DNA from: Periplaneta americana
Lineage: Eukaryota; Arthropoda; Insecta; Blattodea; Blattidae
Assembly: GCF_040183065.1 (NCBI RefSeq)
Contig: NC_091117.1
Coordinates: 106,513,501 to 106,577,500, forward strand
Direction of reading: 5' to 3'
Length of the DNA: 64,000 nucleotides
Part shown: positions 43,771 through 52,810 of the stretch, in pieces
How the letters are laid out: each line of letters starts with the position of its first letter
How positions within the stretch are numbered: the stretch's first letter is position 1
Translations under genes and position numbers: made by a program
The notes under the pieces: model-generated
What the model was told of the DNA's origin: nothing
Seen by the model: the letters and a program-made list of their open reading frames with translations, nothing else
Database searches by the model: none

Positions 43771-44973
43771 TTCCAAGTGCTTGGACCACGGACTCTTGGT
43801 TCATCAAATCTTATCTGCTGGGATCTGCTATCAGAGCTGAAGAAGGATGATCCGACTGTGATTCACAAATGTCACCCAGACCCCCCGTCGGACTTGGCAT
43901 AGGCCTAGTCTATACAGAGAGCGCATAGCAGGCCACTGAGAGCCAATTCTTGGATCCATGCTGGGAAGTGTACAAAAAAGTGATTCAGTCTCTTTGTGAT
44001 AGTGACAGAAAACTAAAACATTACTAGATAAAGATTAAAATTAATTGAAACGTTGTCTCCCGTTAGTGCTCAGCAGATATGTGCCAGAGCAAATTTGAAG
44101 TACACTGGTATGCGAAAAATACATAAGATTTTGAAAAGAAAAGAGTATTAAGTTTAATCAATGCAAATACTGCCGGATAAGAGTCATGGCGTTCATTTGT
44201 CTTTCCAGAGTCACTGAAATTCAGATAGCTGGTAATCTTACGAGACAAAACACCTTCTTCTCACTTCAAGGTCCGAGGTCACTTTACCCTGCACAAGAAA
44301 TTTATTGCTCTGAGGTTTCTTTTATGGTTTGTTGTGCGGTGATGTCTTTAATTTATTTTTTAAAGACTTGCGCAAATCTAAATTGAGGATCAAGGAAATA
44401 AATTAACTGCTAATAAAACTCAACGTATTTAAATCATTTTGTTTTTAGGGTTTCAAAGCGGGGAATTCATTTCGCTTTTACTGCAACTTGTCAACTCTGC
44501 CTTTAAAACTTATTTGACTGCACGATCGTGAATATCTTTCTTTATATGCCTAAAAGTGTACAAGACTTACATAGGTGTGAAGATCGTTTTCAACATTAAT
44601 GCAAAACATACGAGTATTTATTTTAAAATATATCCAGAAACATGATAGAATACATGTCCACGAAGAATGATTTAAGTTTAAGTGCGCCGCTGGTCCGCAT
44701 AGGTTTCCGGTATCGGGAGATGAATTCCAATTACACCAAAAGAAATTCATTGCATTAAAAGACTAAACAAGCTTTAGAGGGAACTTCAGTTTTATTGTAA
44801 ATAATACTGGGTCATCCATATATCTCGGAACCGGAGCTGCGTGGAACACCTCAGCCGACAATAGCAACGCGTTTGTGAGGGCGGGAGCGGAGCGATCTGA
44901 GGGGATAACTGGTTTATTCAAGGTCTCGCAATGCAGTTTTTTTTCTGTTCTGTGTTTCAGTGAGAGCAACTTG
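43771..44973. other. Spacer, nothing recognised
   Basis: The short ORFs lack motifs. The C+G-richer patch at 44815-44920 was not recognised. Confidence 0.35.
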
Positions 44974-45021
44974 TGAAGTGAAGTGAAGTGAAGTGAAGTG
45001 AAGTGAAGTGAAGTGAAGTGA
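44974..45021. repeat. (GAAGT)n microsatellite
   Basis: About nine GAAGT/GTGAA pentamers in tandem. Confidence 0.95.
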
Positions 45022-45357
45022 GAGTTGTTTGTTTAGTCATCTGTCCGAAGACAGGTTTGAACTCCACAAGTAATACCAACATGCCACCATTATAAGACAA
45101 CTACTGTTCGCGCAACTTATCTGGGCAGCTAAAAGAGCGGGGAAGCGGGGTGTAGCGAGGTTGCTTGTAGCGGTAGCGCGGCAGGAGAGGGAAGGAGAGG
45201 GGCAGCGAGAGAGCACTAGGAAACCCAAGTGCCTAGATAAGTTGCGCGGACAATAGGCCAGGAGATAATGGGGCAGGGTGGCAGTTTCTTTCCCCCTTCA
45301 TTGCATACATATTCCAGTAATCAGACTTCAGATGCATACAAACAATTATTGTTCTTC
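45022..45357 (+). repeat. Dispersed repeat R (GTTTAGTCA family), left part
   Basis: GTTGTTTGTTTAGTCATCTG, GCCAGGAGATAATGG and CAGACTTCAGATGCATAC align, in order, with the reverse complement of 56306-56795. The copy is split by the hAT at 45366-50860 and continues at 50869-50930. A MITE lies in it at 45104-45253. Confidence 0.75.
45104..45253. mobile_element. TA-flanked MITE of 150 bp
   Basis: Inverted ends CTGTTCGCGCAACTTATCTG and TTGTCCGCGCAACTTATCTA lie between TA dinucleotides (45102-45103 and 45254-45255). The copy of repeat R at 56306-56795 lacks the insert at the matching place. The 63-codon minus-strand ORF over it is incidental. Confidence 0.8.
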
Positions 45358-45365
45358 CTCTAACA
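45358..45365. repeat. 8-bp target duplication CTCTAACA, left
   Basis: CTCTAACA precedes CAGCGTTTCTC here and follows GAGAAACGCTG at 50861-50868. Repeat R at 56330-56345 carries the single unoccupied copy on the other strand. Confidence 0.95.
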
Positions 45366-45605
45366 CAGCGTTTCTCAAAGTGTGTTCCCCGGAACCCCGG
45401 TGGTTCCGTAAGCAACTCTTAGGGGTTCCGCGCAATTCCTGATGTGAAATTATTTACGTTTTAAATCTCTAAAATATAATGTTATAAAAACATGAAAAAG
45501 AATAAGAACAGAGCTATAACTGTTTATTCAGCCATTCTATTGGCAATTATCAGGACAACAATGGGTACCGTTTACAGCAATCCGATTACTAATGCACATT
45601 GTTGA

Positions 45606-45639
<34 letters not shown>

Positions 45640-46263
45640 GGTGCGCTTTGTAATAACTTAAATGTCTGCAGCTAACACATTTTCCAACAATAATGCACAG
45701 GTGTAAATTGTATACGATATTACTCGTAATTGAAAGTTCTGTCAAGGATATTTCGCATAGTTGTTTTGACGTTCCTTCAAGAAAGCACATGAAACTTCTT
45801 TTGGAGAAGAAAGAACATTATTTTGAAGTTAAAGTTAAGTTATGTGTTAATTGTGTGTCTCAACGCTTATTTAATAATATTCGAAAAAGCTAAAATATTT
45901 TAAAGAAAAATTGTGCGAGTTTTGTCATCCCTTCTTCAAAATTGTGTAAATAGAGAGCAAGACTGATCATTGCGAGCTACGTCATCGTATTTTTAATACA
46001 GAGTGATACCAATCATAACTCTACTTTTTTAATACAGAGTGACACCGAATCACGGATCGGTGACTTAAAACAGGATCATTAAAACAATCAACATACAACT
46101 GTGCCACTAAACTTCAACTATCCCTAAAGCAAGTATGTGGGTCTGATGAAACCAGGTGTACAAAATAGCTTCTCGTCACCTGAAAATGTGATGGAGCCAA
46201 TATCAAAAACATAACATGAACCTGTAATTAAAAAAACGTAAATATAATGAGAGTTACTTAGCC

Positions 46264-47940
46264 TTGGATTTCATGGAGGCTAAAAATTGCCCTCAGTGTG
46301 TAATATGTGGCAGAATTTTACCTAATAATTCGATGGCACCTTCAAAATTACGTCGCCATTTTGAAACAAACCATGTTCAGTTTTATGACAAGAATATTGA
46401 TTTCTTTGATAGAAAACGTCGTGAGTTACTAAATTCACAAAAAATTCTTAACTCAGTCATCTTAATATAGTACAAATGAAAAAGCAACAGAGGCATCTTT
46501 CATTGTAAGCTACAGAGTGGCTCAGGCAGGTGAGACCCACACAATGGCCGAAAAATTAATAAAACCCTGCGCGATTGACATGGTTAAGTGCATGCTCAAT
46601 GACAAGGAGGCTAAACATTTTTTCCGTGCCGCTTTCAAATGAAACAGTGGCTCGTTGCATTCAAGATATGGCGGCTTACATCAAGGAAGAATTGAACTGT
46701 CGGCTCAGATCATGTCAATTTGCAGATCTGGCAGTTGTACTAGTGTTTGCCCGTTCTCATTATGAAGATGCTATTGAAGAAGATATGCTAATACGTAAAC
46801 CGCTGCCAGCTAATGCAACAGGATCTGAAATTTTCAGACTTGTTAGTGAGTACTTTTGAAGAAAATCATATACCCTGGGACAATTGTGTTCATGTCTGCA
46901 CGGATGGTGCAAAGGCAATGGTTGGGAAAACAACTAGTGCAATATCGCGCAAAAAGTCAGTTGCAAAAAATTGCAAAATCAGTCCTTGCATTTTACATCG
47001 TCAAGCTTTCGCCATATAAAAAATCCCACTGTCCCCCAAAAATGTTCTTAATGAAGCAGTAAAAATCGTTAATTTTATCATGTCCAGAATATTAAATTCA
47101 AGACTCTTCAAAATCATTTGTGACGACATGGGAAGCCTTCAAACATCTCTGCTTCTCTATACAGAAGTGAGATGACTTTCTCGCGGAAAAACTTTAAGTA
47201 GACTCTTCAAATTTAAGGCTGAGATGATGGCTTTCTTCATTGATCACCATTTCGAGTTGGACGATAGTTTGAGTGACAAACAATGGCTCTTGATATTTGA
47301 ATATTTAGCTCAATTTTTGTGTTAATATATTCAATGCACCAAATAAAATCAGGGGTTTCAAGAGAAAATTGCAGTTCTGGATGAGAAGTCTAGCCAGTCG
47401 TGAATTTGAGAGCTTCCCTGCTTTGAAAGATTTCCTTGAGGAGAACGAAGAAACTCTCCGAGAACTTGATGAAATCAATGAATAATTTGTAAAGCATTTT
47501 GAGGATATGCGCCACACTGTAGAGCAGTATTTTCCAGAACAGGAAAGTGAAAACAATTCTCAAAACTTGTGGATCAAAAATTCATTTGATATCAAAGAAA
47601 AAAACCGTCTTCCTTCGCTTCTTAAGGATATGAAGCATTACTGGAAATGACGTCTGATTTATCCCTGTAACCTCAGTTTAAGAATCTCCCTGTGGTAGAA
47701 TTTTGGCACAGCCTGAGAAAAGAGTACCCAGTGTTATCAAAGAAAGCTATTACAATTCTACTTCATTTTGTAAGTACTTGCCTATGTGAAACTGGGTTTT
47801 CTGTGTATACGTCTATCAAAATTAAATACCGGAACAGACTGAATGCAGAACAAGACATGAAACTTTAGCTTTCTAACATTAAAGCAGATATTAAAGAAAT
47901 ATGCAGGGATAAACAACAAAAACACTCGTCCCTCTGATCT
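46264..47940 (+). pseudogene. hAT transposase pseudogene (ZBED5/SCAND3-like)
   Basis: Domains in order: a BED-type finger (CPQCVICGRILPNNSMAPS then KLRRHFETNH, C-x2-C and H-x4-H); ASFIVSYRVAQAGETHTMAE; PLSNETVARCIQDMA; a region resuming at VLVFARSHYEDAIEEDMLI; KPLPANATGSEIFRLVSEYF; WDNCVHVCTDGAKAMVGKTT; LHTEVRWLSRGK-like (Arg-to-stop and Trp changes near 47170); and a C-terminal dimerisation region FVSTCLCETGFSVYTSIK. The segment that normally holds the first catalytic Asp (..LDEST.D) between IKEELN and VLVFAR is missing, and at least five frameshifts or stops are present. It cannot encode an active enzyme. Confidence 0.85.
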
Positions 47941-48048
47941 ATTTCAAATAGGTGTTTTTTTTTCTGAAAAAAATTAAGTACCTCAATTTTAGTGTGAATT
48001 ACAAAACAGTGTTAACAATGCAAGTGGACTTAATTTCATTTATACATA

Positions 48049-49104
48049 CTAGGTTCAAAAAGTTCCCGGAATTTGCTAGTATCATAGAAACAACGTACCT
48101 TAAACACTATTCTACAGCATTCCCTTCAAAATAGTTGCCTTCCGCAACAACACACTTTTGCCAACGCGTGTAGAGTTCCTGGAAGCAGACCTGAAAGCCA
48201 TTTTGTGAAACATGTCTTAGTGCTCTCGTCGCGTTTCCGATAACCTCTTCAGCATTGAATCTCCGTCCTTTCAGATGACTTTTCAGACGGGGAAACAGAA
48301 AGTAATCAGGTGGTGAGAGATCAGGAGAGTATGGTGGGTGATCCAAAGCAGTTATGTTGTGCCTGGCAAGAAAATTCTTTACAATAATTGCGCGATGAGC
48401 AGGTGCATTGTCATGCATAAGGAACCAATTGTTTTCTACCCACTTTTCTGGACGTTTCCTTCTCACTGCGTCCCGGAGGCGACGGAGGATTTCTACGTAC
48501 AATTCTTTCGTTACAGTAGTCTATGACCTTCTGGAATGAACTCATGGTGGATGAGACCCTGAGAGTCGAAGAAAACTTCCAACATAACTTTGCCTTTGGA
48601 AGTGTCCCTAGGAAATTTTGCTTCCGAGGAGATGATTTCGATTTCCACTCAGATGACTGTCGTTTAGTCGTACAAGTAGCACCAAGTTTCATCACCAGCA
48701 ATAATTTTGTTTAAGAAATCACCATCTTCATCAGCCATACTGATCATGTCCCCAGCAAGAGTCATTCTTGTTTCTTTCTGTTCTGCCGACAACATTTTCG
48801 GAACTAACTTCTGAGATACGTAATGCATGTTGAGATGCTTGTGAAGAACATTGTGTAATCTTAATGTATCTGCAGGAGTTTTGTGTTTGTACGTTGCTCT
48901 GTGGACATTAATTACAAAATGGGACGAACAAACAAAACACTATGATAAGCAATTGCCTACAACTCAAAACCAACAATCGCCATTATCAACAAACTTTAAG
49001 GAAATGACATCATGAATGTTACCAACTAAACAAATGTATAATATCCCTTGTTATATATTAATACGAAAAATGGTAGTAAAATTCCGGGAACTTTTTGAAC
49101 CCAG
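48049..49104 (-). mobile_element. Mariner element with truncated transposase
   Basis: TIRs beginning CTAGGTTCAAAAAGTTCCCG and CTGGGTTCAAAAAGTTCCCG (26 bp, one mismatch) lie between TA dinucleotides. The minus-strand coding remnant retains GDETWCYLYD (first Asp, about 48690), LMHDNAPAHRA (second Asp) and YSPDLSPPDYFLFPRLKSHL (third Asp), but across frameshifts. The N-terminal DNA-binding part is deleted near 48900-48960. At 1056 bp it is about 250 bp shorter than a full mariner. It is nested in the hAT. Confidence 0.9.
48107..48502 (-). pseudogene. Mariner transposase C-terminal ORF
   Basis: A 131-codon open frame reads ILRRLRDAVRRKRPEKW, WFLMHDNAPAHRAIIVKNFL, HPPYSPDLSPPDYFLFPRLK, SHLKGRRFNAEEV and CFQELYTRWQKCVVAEGNYF. 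It holds the second and third catalytic Asp of a D,D34D enzyme and the mariner C-terminal W..C tail. The first third of the protein is in other frames or deleted. The start Met shown by the open frame is internal to the family's usual protein. Confidence 0.85.
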
Positions 49105-49357
49105 TAGTACTTGTTATACATTTACTAATCTTTATAACAATAGCAAATATATTTCAGAAACATTAAATAATTTTTAAATACGAGAATGTATAACGTGTGA
49201 GTTCAAAAATATGTTTAATTTTAGTGGTAAAAATAAACCAGGATTAATAATCTTTGTAATAACAGCAAATATAGTTCAACAATATTATTTACAATTTTTA
49301 AATGTGTATAATATGTGACATCAATAAAAATGTGTAATGTTAGTGGTAAAAGTACAT

Positions 49358-50770
49358 TTGGTGCGCTCCGCTGCACCCGTTAGAAATAAATATAAAGTAA
49401 TTACATAATTAAAATAGGACATTTGATTCAGGGAACATTCGTGTTTGATAGAAGGATAAATCGTTTAATATGTTACTTAATTTAAATTGTATTTAAAATA
49501 TTAAAATGCAATCATTTTGATCCAGAGACCATTCAATTGGTGCAATGACAATTCCTTTAACATGTTTCTTAATTTGTTATTACCATTTATTTTTGGAAAA
49601 GCGAAAATTAACAGAAAAATTTTGGCTACAGATTTATTATTATATTATATTATATTATATTATATTATATTATATTATATCATGTAAAAAGTGTGTTGAT
49701 AATGGATGTACTGGAATTAGGAAGTTTTTAATTTGTTGTGGGAGCTGTTGAATCTCAGGAGGAACAGCTTTTACAACAGCGCAACATAATCTGCTTGGCT
49801 CATTACCCAATTTTTTTGCATTGCATTTATTGCATATATATTTTATGCATTTTAACACGATTCAATTGAGCATAGTTAAAATTTGAATTATACAATAATG
49901 GATTGCTTAGCTAACGTACTATTACTGCGTACTAAATCAATACACTCTCGTTATTCGTTAATTCTCTGAGATAAAAATGAATATGTTCATAAACATTATT
50001 TTAAGAAATACAGGAAATGAATATACAGAATAACCTATCAAGTTTTCTGTGCATAAGAAGCTATTTTAATCTTACCTGTCCTCAATTCACTCACAAGTTA
50101 CTGTAATAACATTATAGCATTATGTCCATCCAGAGAAACTACACTTTCCAATGATGAAATAATAATTAATTATACAAATCTGTTAATTTAGCTTCCGATA
50201 TTACTTCATACAAACGCAGAAACATTGTCTGTAGGCTATGTTTCATAGCTTTCGATTGTTGTGTCCAAGGCCCCTTATAGACGAAGTCATTTGTTTTTTA
50301 TTTCAATACACCGCCTTAGATGGCAGTTATTTTACTTTTAAAACTCCTTTATCTCATTAATATCAGTCCTATCAAAATGTTTCAAAGAATAAAACTTATC
50401 AGAAATCATTTTTAAAGAAACTTTTGTTATATAACAGTTTTCCCAAAAATCAATAATAAACGAGATACTTCGATTTATTTAATTCAGGCCCCCTTAAAAC
50501 CCCCCTTTTAAATAACGTATTTTGAATGCCATATAGCCTAAAATCTAAGTTACAACGAACTTAATTTATATTCCAATTTTCATCGAAATCCGTTCAGCCA
50601 TTATCGCGTGAAAAGGTAACAAACATCCAGACAGACAGACAGACATACAAACAAAAATTTCAAAAAAGCGATTTTCGGTTTCAGGATGGTTAATTATACA
50701 TGTTAACACCAATTATTTTTGGAAAATCGAAAATTACCAGAAAAATTTGGGTACAGATTTATTATTAGTA
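49358..50770 (-). mobile_element. Non-autonomous Helitron, minus strand
   Basis: It is colinear with the 14210-17590 family in reverse. The 3' region comes first (GCGCTCCGCTGCACCCGTTA at about 49372), then (TATAA)n at 49634-49680, the unit interior (CAAAAAGTGTGTTGATAATG-like words and CTATTTTAATCTTACCTGTC), and the 5' module ending ACAGATTTATTATTAGTATA near 50765. A second partial 5' end (49590-49636) sits next to the array, so it too carries a duplicated 5' end. The terminal CTAG is lost. It inserted in the hAT at 45366-50860. Confidence 0.85.
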
Positions 50771-50860
50771 TATATATATATCACTAATATTCCGCTGGGT
50801 TCCAGAATTCTATTTTAGGTTTAAAAGGGTTCCGTGGATAGAAAAGTTTGAGAAACGCTG

Positions 50861-50945
50861 CTCTAACACATATTGTCAAGTGAGATGTACTGCATGATAA
50901 TACATGTGAGTAATAACAAATAATAGGCCTAATTATTCTGTTCCA
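50861..50945 (+). repeat. hAT target duplication (50861-50868) and repeat R, right part
   Basis: CTCTAACA then CATATTGTCAAGTGAGATGT continues repeat R beyond the hAT. The reverse complement of 56310-56340 gives the same order. Confidence 0.75.
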
Positions 50946-51565
50946 CATCGGGTGTTTATTTACGATTCGTATGTCCGTTCAAAATCCGTTCGTGCTGCCA
51001 GGAGATTATTTCAAGAGAATTTCCCCAAGCCGTGCGACGATTCATAGATTAGTAAATAAATTTCGTGAAACGGGAAGTGTTCTTGATAAGCAGCGAAGAA
51101 TGCGACGTACAGTGCTCACAGAAGAAACTCTTGATGACATTGGAGAACGCTTGGAAAGTTCCCCTAAGAAATCTCTTAGCCGTCTTTCCTAGCAAACGGG
51201 AATTTCTTACGGTTCCGTACAAAGGGCTACGAAGTTACTTAAGTTAAAAACCCTATAAATGTACAGTGGTGCTAGAACTTAAACCGGGTGATCCTGAATG
51301 CAGGATTAGATTTTGTGAATGGATTTCGAATAAAATGCATGACGAAATAATTGATCCTATTCTCATTCTCTTTTCAGACGAAGCGTGGTTTAATTCACGT
51401 GGGTATGTAAATTCTCAAAACTGCTGACATTGGAGTGCCGAAAAACCTAATCTGCTTCATGAGGAACCTCTTCATGACGAGAAATTACGGATGTGGGGTA
51501 CAGTTTTGCGGTGACAGAATAATAGGCCTAATTTTTTAGGGCACAATTAACAGTAATATATATGA
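50946..51565 (+). pseudogene. DUF4817-type transposase pseudogene
   Basis: The reading gives SVQNPFVLPGDYFKR, then PSRATIHRLVNKFRETGSVL, VLTEETLDDIGERLESSPKK and, past an in-frame TAG at about 51190, QTGISYGSVQRATKLLKLK. After a frameshift near 51245 it gives YKCTVVLELKPGDPECRIRF, DPILILFSDEAWFNSRGYVN and, past a stop, HWSAEKPNLLHEEPLHDEKL. The N-terminal HTH pair and FSDEAWF (first catalytic Asp) are typical of the DUF4817/Tc3-like insect transposases. The protein stops at about GTINS, where LINE sequence begins. The second and third catalytic residues are gone. Confidence 0.8.
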
Positions 51566-52055
51566 GGAGAAGGCATATGACTCGGTTAAGACAGAAGTTT
51601 TATATAATATTCTTATTGAATTTGGTATTCCCAAGAAGCAAGTTCGATTAATTAAAATGTGTCTCAGTGAAACAACAGGGTCCGTATAGGCGAGGTTCTA
51701 TCTGATGCTTTTTCAATTCACTGCGGGCTAAAGCAAGGAGATGCACTGTCACCTTTACTTTTTAACTTCGCTCTAGAATATGCAAGGATAAGAGACAGGG
51801 TTTGGAATTGAACGGGTTACATCAGCTCCTTCTTTATGCGGATGACATGAATATGTCAGGAGAAAATCCACAAAAGATTAGGGAAAATACGGAAATTTTA
51901 CTTGAACCAACTAAAGCGATAGGTATGGAAGTGAACCCTGAAAAGACGAAGTATACGATTATGTCTCGTGACCAGAATATTGTACGAAATGGAAATATAA
52001 AAATTGGAGATTTATCCTTCGAAGAGGTGGAAAAATGCAAATATCTTTGACCAAC
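51566..52055 (+). pseudogene. LINE reverse-transcriptase core fragment
   Basis: The plus strand reads EKAYDSVKTEVLYNILIEFG, then IPKKQVRLIKMCLSET, RIGEVLSDAFSIHCGLKQGD, ALSPLLFNFALEYA and, after frameshifts, LHQLLLYADDMNMSGENPQK and IGMEVNPEKTKYTIMSRDQN. AYDSV, GLKQGD.LSPLLFN and YADD are reverse-transcriptase motifs A, B and C. It is the same family as 39699-40632, which starts near motif B. The fragment has neither the endonuclease nor the 3' end, so it is truncated at both sides. Confidence 0.85.
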
Positions 52056-52155
52056 AGTAAGAAATATGAATAACTGTATATAGCAGGCATCGTGGTCCAA
52101 CATGTAACATCGCCTGTCTCCGAATTGTAGCGGAGATACCCGAAGAGGACATAGC

Positions 52156-52163
52156 ATCTAGAG
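52156..52163. repeat. 8-bp target duplication ATCTAGAG, left
   Basis: ATCTAGAG lies immediately before CAGGCCTGCACAA and recurs at 56258-56265 immediately after the opposite terminus. Confidence 0.9.
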
Positions 52164-52427
52164 CAGGCCTGCACAAGGTTTCCGCTCTCCGAGCCGGCTC
52201 ACAGCTCATGAGCGGAATGCAGACATTAGCTGCGCTCAGTATAGGGTGGACTGGAAGAAGGGGTGGATCTCGTACAAAATATACACAAAAGGGAAGTACT
52301 ATTACGAGTGTTTATGAAATGAATTCCCGTTCAGTGTTTGCAAAACTATCTTGGACTTATTAATTAATACAGAAATATTTATTTTACAGAAATAATAGAA
52401 ATTTTATACCTACTTAAATGCACAATA

Positions 52428-52747
52428 TCATTTTGTTATATTTTTATTTATCAGTACATGAAAACGAGGTTTTATGCTGTTGGCAGCTGAAAGGAACAGT
52501 AGCCTACTGATCGTAATGATCGTTACAGATGTTCGATGCCTGCCTTTATTAAAGTTGATTATAGAAAACAGTTGCTCACAAATATAAATGTTGAGCCAAA
52601 CATAGCAATCATTTTCACAGCCAGCCTGTGTAGTCGTGGATATTATTGCCAATGTTTAGTCTTGTAAAACTCAACCAGGCTAGTAGTATTATTCAAACGA
52701 TCTTTAGCCCTTAGGCCACATTGAAGATCAATAAGTCCGAGCTGTAA
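52428..52747 (-). pseudogene. hAT C-terminal fragment
   Basis: Minus-strand reading gives LIDLQCGLRAKDRLNNTTSL, VEFYKTKHWQ, a stop, YPRLHRLAVKMIAMFGSTF and, after a frameshift, YICEQLFSIINFNKGRHRTS and LLFLSAANSIKPRFHVLINK. M.MFGST.ICEQLFS.....K...R.....L...L.LSAANS is the dimerisation region of GTF2IRD2-like hAT transposases. It continues, across the nested insertions, from the segment at 55288-55794. Confidence 0.8.
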
Positions 52748-52796
52748 ATCGTTAAATGTTATGTTTTATTTAACGACGCTCGCAACTGCTGAGGTT
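52748..52796 (-). mobile_element. SINE A, distal part (left of the nested element)
   Basis: TTATTTAACGACGCTCGCAA is the SINE's 3' part, lying between a CTGTAA flank (52742-52747) and the target duplication of the nested element. The head is at 55193-55278. Confidence 0.65.
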
Positions 52797-52810
52797 ATAT
52801 GAGCACACTT
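52797..52810. repeat. 14-bp target duplication ATATGAGCACACTT, left
   Basis: The exact 14-mer recurs at 55179-55192. It contains the ATG used by the ORF at 52799. Confidence 0.95.

Larger units (their letters stand above)
45366..50860 (+). mobile_element. hAT element (ZBED5/SCAND3-like) with nested mariner and Helitron
   Basis: Inverted termini CAGCGTTTCTCAAA are perfect for 14 bp, 8-bp duplications are perfect, and the plus-strand transposase pseudogene at 46264-47940 has a hAT dimerisation region. The element is 5.5 kb only because a mariner (48049-49104) and a minus-strand Helitron (about 49358-50770) inserted in its 3' part. Its own sequence is about 3.0 kb, a normal hAT size. An (AAT)n tract lies at 45605-45639. 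Confidence 0.95.
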
